A DNA stretch of 64,000 nucleotides from JAJYKC01 sp963823105 (GTDB taxonomy: Bacteria > Acidobacteriota > Terriglobia > Bryobacterales > Bryobacteraceae). The notes under the pieces are model-generated. The model had not been told where the DNA came from, searched no databases, and worked only from the letters and a program-made list of their open reading frames with translations. This document shows positions 8,714 through 15,986 of the stretch, one piece after another. The stretch spans positions 1 through 64,000 of the forward strand of contig CAWGKC010000014.1 in NCBI GenBank assembly GCA_963823105.1, given 5' to 3'. The position numbers and the translations under genes were made by a program. Position 1 is the first letter of the stretch. Every line of letters starts with the position of its first letter.

Positions 8714-10075
8714 GTGCACGACAAATTTAAGATCGCTGTATTTGTCGACTACGACAACATAGAGATCGGCGTGAAATCGACGCTGCGGCGCGAGTTCGAC
8801 GTGGCGATCGCGCTGGATGCGCTGAAGGAGCGGGGCGACATCGTCGCCAAGTTCGCCTACGCCAACTGGGGGCGGCAGGAAGGGGCGACGCGGCAGATGT
8901 CGGAGTACGCGGTGCAGATGGTGCAGCGCGATCCGTCGCCGCGCGGCGACAAGAACGGCGCGGACATCAATCTGGCGCTGGACGCGCTGGAAATGGCGTT
9001 CACGCACACGAACATAAACGCGTTCGCCATCGTGAGCGGCGACAGCGACTTCATTGCGCTGGTGAACAAGCTGAAGGAATACGGCAAGACGGTGTATGTG
9101 GTGGGCGGGCGGGCGTTCACCAGCACGATTCTGCAGAAGAACTGCCACGAGTTCATCAGCTATGAATCGCTGCTGTCGTATCCGGAGCGGTCGGAAAAGC
9201 CGGATGCGCGGGACCGTCCGCCGCTGCGGGAGAGACTGCCGGAGAGAAGCGCGCTTCCCGCGCCGCAGCCACAGCCGTTTGTGCCGCGGCCGCCGGCGCA
9301 GGTGGGAACGGGCGGAGGCGGCGGAGGCAGGGTTCCGCGGCCGGCGCCGCTCGATCTGCAGCAGGCGATGCCGCTGGTGGAGCGGGCGCTGCAGGTGCTG
9401 GAGCGGCGCGAGGTGCAGCCGCAGTTGGGCTTGTTGAAATCGACGATGCTGCAGCTTGATTCGGCGTTCAGCGAGAAGGCGTACGGGGCGGGAAGTTTTT
9501 CCGATTTCATCGAGCGGCTGAAGCGCGGCGATTACGTCAATGTGAGCGGGACGGGCGGGCGGTACATCATCGAGCGGAAGACTTCGGCGCAGCCGGACCG
9601 GCCGACGCCGAAGCCGGAAGAGTCCCTGCCGCTGTTGCGCGACGTGCTGGAGACGCACCGGATGGAGCTGGAAAACGGCGTGCTGGCCGACGATCTGGCG
9701 GGGTGGGTGCAGGAGGAGCGGCCGGGGTTCGAGCCGAAGAATTACGGGTTCCAGGAGTTCTCGGAGTTTCTGAATTACGCGCAGGACAAGCTGGTGGTGC
9801 GGATCGAGCCGGACGAGGAGAAGGGGCTGATCGTGTTTCTGGGGGCGGAGTTTTATCCGCCGGCGCTGCCGCCGAGGGAAGAGCCGGCGGCGGAGGCCGA
9901 GGAGGAAGACGAGAAGCAGCCGATCGTGGAGGGGCAGCCTTCGCTGCTGGAGCCGAATCCACCGCCGGTGAAGCCGAAGAGATCGCCACCGCGCAGCCGG
10001 AAAGCGGCCGCGGCGGCGGGGCCGGATGGATCGCCGATGCAGCGGCGCAGCCCGCGCAAGAAAAAGGTGGACTAA
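8714..10075 (+). CDS. NYN-domain ribonuclease-like protein with two OST-HTH/LOTUS domains
   Basis: 453 residues, probable GTG start. Residues about 5-150 form a NYN (LabA-like PIN-fold) domain with the acidic residues expected of the nuclease site (FVDYDNIE, GADINLALDAL, AIVSGDSDF). Then come a Pro/Gly linker and two OST-HTH (LOTUS) domains, about 215-295 (MPLVERALQVLERR to YIIERK) and 305-385 (LPLLRDVLETHRMEL to LGAEFYPP). The tail is acidic, then Pro/Lys/Arg-rich and disordered. OST-HTH domains bind RNA, so the protein probably binds and cuts or regulates RNA. It sits directly before ridA with no gap, suggesting co-transcription. Confidence 0.88.
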   Translation: MHDKFKIAVFVDYDNIEIGVKSTLRREFDVAIALDALKERGDIVAKFAYANWGRQEGATRQMSEYAVQMVQRDPSPRGDKNGADINLALDALEMAFTHTNINAFAIVSGDSDFIALVNKLKEYGKTVYVVGGRAFTSTILQKNCHEFISYESLLSYPERSEKPDARDRPPLRERLPERSALPAPQPQPFVPRPPAQVGTGGGGGGRVPRPAPLDLQQAMPLVERALQVLERREVQPQLGLLKSTMLQLDSAFSEKAYGAGSFSDFIERLKRGDYVNVSGTGGRYIIERKTSAQPDRPTPKPEESLPLLRDVLETHRMELENGVLADDLAGWVQEERPGFEPKNYGFQEFSEFLNYAQDKLVVRIEPDEEKGLIVFLGAEFYPPALPPREEPAAEAEEEDEKQPIVEGQPSLLEPNPPPVKPKRSPPRSRKAAAAAGPDGSPMQRRSPRKKKVD

Positions 10076-10459
10076 ATGATCGAGCGGATTTTCCCCAAAG
10101 GGAGTCCCGCGCCGCGCGGGCCTTATTCGCCGGCGGTGTATGCGGGCGGATTTATTTACGTTGCCGGACAGGGGCCGGTGGATCCGGCGACGGAGGAGTT
10201 CTCCTACGGCGATATACAGCACGAGACGCGGATCGTGCTGGAGAATATCCGGCGGATTCTCGAAGGCAGCGGGGCGACGCCGGCCGATGTGGTGAAATGC
10301 TCGGTGTTTTTGGCGGATGGGAAGGATTTCGGCGCGATGAACGAGGTGTATGCGGAGTTCTTCGGCGAGAGCAAGCCGGCGCGGACGACGGTGGAGTGCA
10401 AGTTCGCCAATCCGCGGATGAAGGTGGAGATCGACTGCGTGGCGTACAAGCCGCGTTGA
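10076..10459 (+). CDS. ridA: RidA-family enamine/imine deaminase
   Basis: 127 residues, the normal length for RidA/YjgF/UK114 proteins. Typical segments are GPYSPAVYAGGFIYVAGQGP, then EFSYGDIQHETRIVLENI, VVKCSVFLADGKDF and ARTTVECKFANPRMKVEIDC. The Arg of PARTTVE, needed for 2-aminoacrylate hydrolysis, is present, followed by a C-terminal Glu/Asp-rich end. RidA removes reactive enamines formed by PLP enzymes. The ATG follows the upstream stop codon directly. The stop lies only 7 bases before the left end of a mobile unit. Confidence 0.92.
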   Translation: MIERIFPKGSPAPRGPYSPAVYAGGFIYVAGQGPVDPATEEFSYGDIQHETRIVLENIRRILEGSGATPADVVKCSVFLADGKDFGAMNEVYAEFFGESKPARTTVECKFANPRMKVEIDCVAYKPR

Positions 10460-10466
10460 TGGCGTG

Positions 10467-12115
10467 TGTAGGTTGACACAATTGTTGAAAAGTCTTGCCA
10501 CAGTTCTTGAAAAAGCTCACCATTATTAATGAAAAAATCCTACATGACGAGCCGTGGCTCCGGGCCGGGCGCAAAAGCGGCCGCCTTGTGCGCTCCCAGC
10601 CTGAGCCGGGTGCTGTTCGTCTCCCCGATCCAAATGTTGGCTACCAACGTAAACGTTACGGCGTTGATCGTTCTCTATCGGCGTTTCTGAGGTGTCTGCG
10701 TAACTCACCGGTTGTACTTGGGATGATGCCGAATGGCCTTGTGGATCACTTTCCACTTGCGCTTCGTTTCAGCAGCCACACGCTGATCCACGGAGCGCTC
10801 ATGGTAGGCGGCTTCGGCCAGCAACTTCTGGTAGCTGGCCCAGCGCGCCGGTTCGAGTTCTTCGGTTTTGAGCGCCGCGGACACCGCACAGCCCGGCTCG
10901 CCCGCGTGCGCGCAGTCGTAAAACCGGCACTGGCGCGCGAGCGCGGCGATGCTGGCAAACACATCGTCGACCGAGTCCTGTCCCACCCAAAGGGCCAGTT
11001 CACGTAGGCCGGGTGTATCGATCAGCGCGCCACCGTCCGGCAGTTCGATAAGCATGCGGCGTGTCGTCGTATGGCGGCCGCGCGAGTCGGACTCCCGCAC
11101 GGAATGGGTAGCTTGGCGAGACTCGCCAAGCAAGGCGTTGGTGATCGTCGACTTGCCCACGCCCGAGGAGCCGAGCAGCACCACGGTACGTCCACGTACA
11201 ACTTCAACGATTGGCGCTACGGACTCGTGCGCCGACAGTGCCGCTGCGTTGCTCGTTATGGCCCGTACATCGGCAAGGCGCGCCGGCCATTCTGCACAGG
11301 CGTCCGTCTTGTTTAACACGACCATCGCCTCCGCGCCGCTTGCGGCGGCCAGTACGAGGTAGCGTTCGAGGCGGCGGAGGTTGTAGTCACCGTCGAGTCC
11401 CATCACGATGGCAATCAGGTCGACATTCGCCGCCAAAACCTGCTCCCCACCGCCGCCCGGGCGTTGGCGCGAAATGCAGGTGGTGCGCGGCTCCACGTTC
11501 TCGATCAGCGCCAGAGTGGCATCGGCGCGACGGGCGCGGACCCAGTCCCCCACCGCCGGCAGTTCCGCGCTCCAACGCAGGGCGCCCGCGGGCACCGCGT
11601 CGCATTCGGCGCCGTCTTCAAAACTTAGGCAATAGTGTTCCTGGGCTGCTTCGCACACTCGTGCGCGTACGAAAGAATCGGAAGAGTAGTTCATTGCTTG
11701 TTCGCTCCACAAAGACAGATAGGGTAGGGCTGTGGAAGACGTCTTCGGGGCCGGCGCGTCTTGAGCGCCGGTTAGCGGACAATGGTCTGGGTCAAATTGC
11801 AGGATAGCATCGAAGGGGCGAGACCGGCAGCCAGATGGGTGCCCTAGTTCGTTATGAGTAGCGGGGAATCTTGAAGGCAACCGGAAAGGTCACCTGTAGT
11901 CGCACAGCGTTTACCAATCTGGCACTCCCCGGCCGGGTGACGGTCCTCAGAAGGATCATGGGACGGACGACCGTGTAGGATTATTTCAAGAATAATGGCA
12001 AACAAGTAGGATAATTTCACGAAGTCCGGCGGGATTTTTCACGATCTTTGGCATAGGGTCACTGGTCTCGCTTTGTTATCAACGCCAGCTTTTTCACGTA
12101 CCCTGTCAACCTACA
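10467..12115. mobile_element. 1.65-kb transposon-like unit with 12-bp perfect TIRs carrying rsgA
   Basis: The unit begins with TGTAGGTTGACA (10467-10478) and ends with the exact inverse TGTCAACCTACA (12104-12115). Next to the ends are subterminal repeats of a TAGGAT-nTTTCA-type motif. The left copy (10520-10543, inverted) and the right copy (11976-11998) match at about 20 of 23 positions, and further degenerate copies follow at about 12006-12052. Several subterminal repeats plus TG...CA ends recall IS21-type and related elements, but no transposase is present; the only gene is rsgA. No clear target-site duplication was found. A diverged copy of the right end lies at 13969-14108. Confidence 0.7.
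10705..11694 (-). CDS. rsgA: Ribosome small-subunit-dependent GTPase A
   Basis: 329 residues from the ATG at 11694; the open frame extends further upstream but without family similarity. An OB-fold N-terminus is followed by the circularly permuted GTPase order: G4 (VVLNKTDA), then G1 (LLGSSGVGKSTITNALLG), then G3 (LIDTPGLREL). A C-terminal zinc finger follows (CRFYDCAHAGEPGCAV), and the tail is basic. RsgA binds the 30S subunit and acts in its late maturation. Unusually, the gene lies inside a unit bounded by perfect inverted repeats and its base use is less G-skewed than its neighbours, suggesting it was carried in. A native chromosomal copy may exist elsewhere. Confidence 0.92.
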   Translation of the reverse strand: MNYSSDSFVRARVCEAAQEHYCLSFEDGAECDAVPAGALRWSAELPAVGDWVRARRADATLALIENVEPRTTCISRQRPGGGGEQVLAANVDLIAIVMGLDGDYNLRRLERYLVLAAASGAEAMVVLNKTDACAEWPARLADVRAITSNAAALSAHESVAPIVEVVRGRTVVLLGSSGVGKSTITNALLGESRQATHSVRESDSRGRHTTTRRMLIELPDGGALIDTPGLRELALWVGQDSVDDVFASIAALARQCRFYDCAHAGEPGCAVSAALKTEELEPARWASYQKLLAEAAYHERSVDQRVAAETKRKWKVIHKAIRHHPKYNR

Positions 12116-12129
12116 GCGGGCGCGGCGGT

Positions 12130-12408
12130 TCAGCGCTGGTTGGGCATGAGATAGCCGGCTTCGCGGAAATTGGGATTGCCCTGGAGCAGCGAAGCGAGGT
12201 TCGAGGGCGAGACGCGGGCGTCGTTGGCGTTGAAGAAGCGCGCGGGCGGGATGTTGTTCTGCTCGGCGACGAACTGGGAGCAATAGAGGCGATGGCCGCG
12301 GCCATTGAGGAAGCCGTCGAGAAGGCGGTCCATGGTGCCGCTGGTCTTGGGCTTGCCCATGCCGCCGGGGGCGATGGCGGTGAGGGGGAAGTTGTACTTG
12401 ATGGCGCC
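12130..12408 (-). pseudogene. Truncated duplicate of YiiX-like hydrolase gene
   Basis: This stretch repeats the 3' part of the intact gene at 14736-15347 at very high identity (IKYNFPLTAIAPGG through REAGYLMPNQR). The 5' half, including the catalytic His region, is missing. Homology breaks off at about 12408. An internal 21-base deletion removes seven residues around the catalytic Cys region (CSQFVVYTFQFVAEQN becomes CSQFVAEQN). The deletion lies between the near-repeats GACGAACTG and GACGAATTG, as expected for replication slippage. It directly adjoins the right end of the rsgA unit. Confidence 0.85.
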
Positions 12409-13142
12409 GTGAGAGCAGGACGACTCAATAGATCGGGGGAGCAACGTCCGGGTTCCAGATATTCAGTAACGTGGATTCAAAACACCCGGCGGAACGCGGC
12501 CTCGGGGAGTTCCATAATCCGGCGCAAGGCCAAAGCCGCGAGTCCGCGCGTGTAAGCATTCGGAATCTCAAACAGCTCAGGCGCCGGATCGGATCGTTGA
12601 ATACCGCGACAACGAAAAACGACATCCCGGGCAGGTTCGTGGATTGCAGGCGCGACCGCTAACTGCAACGAATGTCCAACATTTCGCGGAACGCTACGTG
12701 GCGACATCGGTCCTCGCCAAGCGATCCCATCTCAACAGCGTTTCCTTTTGTGCGCCACCTGAAGGAGTTGGGCACACCGCTGCTTGAGGTTCCAATACCT
12801 GACGCTGGAAAAGGACAAACATTCTTCCTCCGCAAAGAGGTTGCGGCTCAGATACAACTTCCAAGCCGGAGGATGCTGAGGGAAGAGGCAGAGCGCCGAA
12901 TTAGGGACGCCCGGAAGAAGCGTTGGGCATAGTACAGGCAAGCCAAGGAAACCGCCTTGGGTAAGCCCATGCGACAGATCCGTGCGAACTGCCGGCACTC
13001 GGGGAATGGCTAGAAGTGACGTCTGGGGAATAGATTTTGGCCTGGTCCCGATGTGGCGGGTAATCCTGACGCGTCGTGTCCCGCGGAACGGAGAGCGGCA
13101 TCGCCAAACACTACCGCTGGATCTATCCGAGGCGGGCGCACC
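12409..13142. other. Relic region without a recognisable gene
   Basis: About 730 bases between the truncated duplicate and the BrnT-like toxin. An 86-residue plus-strand frame (12672-12932) ends in a basic helix (REEAERRIRDARKKRW) and could be a small antitoxin-like remnant, but no family is recognised. A minus-strand frame (12477-12707) also lacks motifs. Composition is unlike the flanking chromosomal genes, consistent with accumulated foreign fragments. Confidence 0.4.
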
Positions 13143-13496
13143 ATGTCCGACGCGCACGCAAAGCGAGTGGGAGCCAACCCAGGACGTATATACGTTGCGA
13201 TACAATATCGGGCGGTGGCCGGCGGAATCGAATTCGATTGGGATGACGAGAACAAGCAGCACCTCGACGCCCACAAAGTAGCGCCCGCGGAGTTCGAACA
13301 GTTGCTGAACAACGATCCGATAGACCTGAATTTCGAACCGATCGATAACGAAGAACGGTACCGCTCTGTCGGCCTTACGAATGGAGGCCGTTTGTTGTCA
13401 GTGGTGTGGACGATTCGCAACGGCAAGGTGCGTGCTATTACCGCCTTTCCGGCGAGCGTTTCCGACAGAAAGGCATTTCTGGAGAAACCCAAATGA
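13143..13496 (+). CDS. BrnT-like toxin
   Basis: 117 residues from the ATG at 13143; a GTG at 13215 would give a 93-residue protein closer to the usual BrnT length. The core is complete: IEFDWDDENKQHLDAHKV, EERYRSVGLTNGGRLLSVVW and VRAITAFPASVSDRKAFLEK. This matches the BrnT order of a DWD start, a central beta-sheet with an (R)LL-VVWT strand, and a terminal ER/DRK helix. BrnT proteins are RelE-fold ribonucleases. The last four bases overlap the antitoxin start. The module lies between two mobile-element ends. Confidence 0.8.
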   Translation: MSDAHAKRVGANPGRIYVAIQYRAVAGGIEFDWDDENKQHLDAHKVAPAEFEQLLNNDPIDLNFEPIDNEERYRSVGLTNGGRLLSVVWTIRNGKVRAITAFPASVSDRKAFLEKPK

Positions 13497-13837
13497 AGAA
13501 GCAGTTAGAGAAACAACCCAAGCGCGTCAAACCGGCTTTCGCCACCGAGGCGGAAGAGGCGGAGTGGTGGTATAAAAACCGCAACATACATGGCAAACAG
13601 CTACTTGCCGCCGTGAAAAACGGCGAAGCTCAAGTGTTGACGAAGGAGAAACTGCGGGAGCGGATAGCTGCGTCCAAGAAGATGCCAGCGCCTACGGTGG
13701 CGCTACGGATTCCCGCAGCGGATTTGGCTTTGGCCCGAAAGCAGGCTGAACACAAGGGTCTGCCTTACCAGACCTACATCAAATCGCTATTGCACGAAAC
13801 ACTCACCGCGCGAGAAAAGCGAAAGGTGGGGTGGTAG
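13493..13837 (+). CDS. BrnA-like antitoxin
   Basis: 114 residues, starting at an ATGA overlap with the toxin stop. The N-terminal half is basic and Lys-rich with EAEEAEWWYKNR, like BrnA-type antitoxins. The C-terminal half (VALRIPAADLALARKQAEHK, then GLPYQTYIKSLLHETL) is a ribbon-helix-helix DNA-binding segment. It is distantly similar to the antitoxin at 6234-6575. It is expected to neutralise the adjacent BrnT-like toxin and autoregulate the operon. Confidence 0.8.
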   Translation: MKKQLEKQPKRVKPAFATEAEEAEWWYKNRNIHGKQLLAAVKNGEAQVLTKEKLRERIAASKKMPAPTVALRIPAADLALARKQAEHKGLPYQTYIKSLLHETLTAREKRKVGW

Positions 13838-13968
13838 GCCGGGCAGTTCGAACGACGGCGCCACCGCTTGAAGCCGCCCTGCGTCTACCGGCGTGTCCCA
13901 CTCCACATGCTTTGACTAACGGCGTATCCGAAAGCCACTACAATGATGCGCGGCTGACCAGGCTCGCA

Positions 13969-14108
13969 TAGGATATTTTCAACAACACAGGCAAACGTGT
14001 AGGATAGTTTCAATAACTCTGGCGAAACTTTTCACGAACTGTGACATTGACCATCGGTTCCGCCTTTAAAATCAACACCGGCATTTTCATCTACTCCGAC
14101 AACCTACA
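13969..14108. mobile_element. Diverged copy of the rsgA-unit right end
   Basis: Two TAGGAT-type repeats (13969-13991 and 14000-14023) are followed by CTTTTCACGAAC and end in GACAACCTACA at 14098-14108. The order and spacing match the right end of the unit at 10467-12115, with clear divergence. I see no matching left end nearby. It is therefore either the remaining end of a deleted related element or one end of a larger unit that includes the BrnT/BrnA module. Confidence 0.6.
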
Positions 14109-14300
14109 GACTGGAAAATCCAGCCGCTCCCCGGCGTTGGGGGAGGGACGTGAAAGTGGCCGCCGGACGACAGAACCCATAACCCTTTGGATGAAACTCA
14201 CTGGGTGAGCTGCTTGAGGGAAAACTTCACGAGCGGTTCTTATGGGGAGAGGCTGGAAATGGGCGATCAATCTCAGCACCGCGCCAGTCCCTTGCCCGAC
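14109..14300 (+). mobile_element. Group II intron 3' relic (domain V and VI) inserted in a transposase gene
   Basis: Positions 14207-14239 fold as a domain V hairpin. GAGC pairs with GTTC and TGCTT with GAGCG; there is a two-base AC bulge on the 3' side, then GAGG pairs with CTTC across a GAAAA loop. It is 33 bases long, one short of the usual 34. A domain VI-like stem follows, GGCTGG pairing with CCAGTC, and the sequence reaches GAC (the AY 3' end) at 14300. Transposase coding sequence starts right after. No reverse transcriptase is present, and the 5' part is cut off by the element end at 14108. Confidence 0.65.
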
Positions 14301-14723
14301 AAACCGCCGTGGACGAACTCAAGACGCATCTGCGCGGCGCCCGGATCGTGCCGCGCAGCAAAACGCCGGAGTTGGTGAAACAGGATCTCTGGGGCTTGCT
14401 CCCGGCCCACTACGCCATTCGCGGCCCGATGCATGAAGCCGCGCTCAAAGCCGGCGAAGATCCCGATCGTCTCTCGTTCCCGCACCCGGTGCGCGCGGTC
14501 CAGAGACGGATGACCCGGTACGCCGCTATTTCCCCCTCAGCAGAGGATAGCCCCGCATGAGGCGATCCTGCGGGAAATCCTCCGGGAACGCGTTGTGTTC
14601 AGCGGGAACCGGATCAATTTCCGCGGCGTCAAGCGCAAGATGAGCAACTACAATCCGCGGCCACGGAAGCGCCAGCGTACCCGTCGCATCGATGTCCCCA
14701 AACGAACCAGGATTGTTAAGTGA
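14301..14723 (+). pseudogene. C-terminal remnant of IS4-family transposase
   Basis: The frame from 14309 reads VDELKTHLRGARIV, SKTPELVKQDLWGLL and HYAIRGPMHEAALK. After a shift near 14520 it reads AILREILRERVV and GVKRKMSNYNPRPRKR. This is the C-terminal end of IS4-type DDE transposases, including the glutamate region and the basic tail. The rest of the gene is missing; its 5' boundary is the inferred 3' splice site of a group II intron relic. Not functional. Confidence 0.75.
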
Positions 14724-14735
14724 ACGGTATTTGGA

Positions 14736-15347
14736 TTAGCGCTGGTTGGGCATTAAGTAGCCGGCTTCGCGGAAATTGGGATTGCCCTGGAGCAGCGAGG
14801 CGAGGTTCGAGGGCGAGACGCGGGCGTCGTTGGCGTTGAAGAAGCGCGCCGGCGGGATGTTGTTCTGCTCGGCGACGAACTGAAACGTGTAGACGACGAA
14901 TTGGGAGCAATAGAGGCGATGGCCGCGGCCATTGAGGAAGCCGTCGAGGAGGCGGTCCATCGTGCCGCTGGTCTTGGGCTGTCCGATGCCACCGGGGGCG
15001 ATGGCGGTGAGGGGGAAGTTGTACTTGATGGTGCCGTTGGTCTGATGAATGTCGAACAACATTTTGGCGCAGGTGGCGGCGGCGCGGGCGATGGAATCGG
15101 CGGTGGGGCGGTAGACCATGTAGCCGAAGCCGCGGTCCTGTATGCGGAGATCGCTTCCGCTGATGCCGTGTTCGAGGGCCTCGATGATGTAGGTTTTGTC
15201 GAACATGACGCCGGCGTGGGTGATGAGGGGGTTCAGTTGGCCGCGCAGGCGTTCGGAGAGAGAGATGACTTTGGAGAAGATGCCGCCGTCGGAGACTTTC
15301 AGTAAGATGTCTCCGCCTTTTAGGTCCGCGCAACGAAGTTGGTTCAT
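14736..15347 (-). CDS. YiiX/YycO-like permuted NlpC/P60 hydrolase
   Basis: 203 residues. The pattern fits permuted papain-fold enzymes. After GGDILLKVSDGG comes the catalytic-His strand (LITHAGVMFDKTYIIEA), and later the catalytic-Cys segment (GHRLYCSQFVVYTFQ). Such proteins cleave amide bonds, in some cases in peptidoglycan or lipids. No signal peptide is visible, so the location is uncertain. A truncated near-identical copy of its 3' part lies at 12130-12408, so the locus was partly duplicated. The gene stands alone between the transposase relic and the next minus-strand gene. Confidence 0.75.
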   Translation of the reverse strand: MNQLRCADLKGGDILLKVSDGGIFSKVISLSERLRGQLNPLITHAGVMFDKTYIIEALEHGISGSDLRIQDRGFGYMVYRPTADSIARAAATCAKMLFDIHQTNGTIKYNFPLTAIAPGGIGQPKTSGTMDRLLDGFLNGRGHRLYCSQFVVYTFQFVAEQNNIPPARFFNANDARVSPSNLASLLQGNPNFREAGYLMPNQR

Positions 15348-15423
15348 GGATTTTCGCCTTCAACTTCGATAGCGGCGTTTGGGGACGGATTCCCTCACGG
15401 GGCGCGGATTTTCGCGGGAAGGG

Positions 15424-15870
15424 CTATTGCTTGGCGGGGGTGGTGGATGCGGTGGCGGTGTGGGGTGGGGCGGGCTGGGAGAGCGTGAGGCTGAAGTAGG
15501 GTTCCTGGCGGGTGTCGTAGTGGCTTAGCTTGCGGGGCGGGGAGGCGAGGGCTTTGTTTTCGGCGCTGACTTCGTAATCCGTGGCGCGATTTAGGCCGTA
15601 GAAGTGGTATGTGCCGTCTTTGGCGGTCATGATGGAGCGGGAGCCTTCGGTTTTGAGGTTCTTTAGATATACGAGGGCGTAGGGGACGGGCTGGTTTTGG
15701 GCATCGCGGACGACGCCGAGCAGGGTGCGGCCGTGGGGGTCTTCGACATCCTTAAGGTCCTTTTGACCGCCAAGGACGGTGTTGGAGCGGTGAACGGGAT
15801 CGGAGTCCATGTGGGACTGGGCGGCGAGGGGGAGGGAGGCCACGAATAAGACCGGGATTAGATGGCGCAT
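15424..15870 (-). CDS. Exported protein with one carboxypeptidase-regulatory-like domain
   Basis: 148 residues from the ATG at 15870, chosen because it gives a clean signal peptide (MRHLIPVLFVASLPLAAQ); an upstream ATG would add 12 polar residues. After a short polar region, residues about 50-135 form a CarboxypepD_reg-like beta-sandwich (LLGVVRDAQNQPVPYALVYL, KDGTYHFYGLNRATDYEVSA). The C-terminal tail is Thr/Ala/Pro-rich. Small single-domain proteins of this kind are common in acidobacteria; function unknown. It is transcribed away from the DUF1800 gene. Confidence 0.75.
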   Translation of the reverse strand: MRHLIPVLFVASLPLAAQSHMDSDPVHRSNTVLGGQKDLKDVEDPHGRTLLGVVRDAQNQPVPYALVYLKNLKTEGSRSIMTAKDGTYHFYGLNRATDYEVSAENKALASPPRKLSHYDTRQEPYFSLTLSQPAPPHTATASTTPAKQ

Positions 15871-15986
15871 GGAACGACCTTTCGGGAAACGGGACTCTTT
15901 CATCATCGCGCAAACGGGCGGAGATGGCGTTTGCCTCGCAACCTAACGGGGGCGGTAGGGTTCATAGAGAGGGAGGAGTTTGGGCG

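Noticed and set aside
10545..10704. Short open frame left of rsgA as a transposase remnant
   Set aside because: No DDE or helix-turn-helix motif could be seen in any frame of this 160-base stretch.
14127..14145. CTCCCC/GGGGAG hairpin as a transcription terminator or small RNA
   Set aside because: No T-run and no flanking transcript signal; it lies inside the intron relic and is most simply explained as intron secondary structure.
15924..15986. Upstream extension of the DUF1800 gene to 15924
   Set aside because: The extra residues precede a better GTG start with a strong ribosome binding site and signal peptide at 15987.
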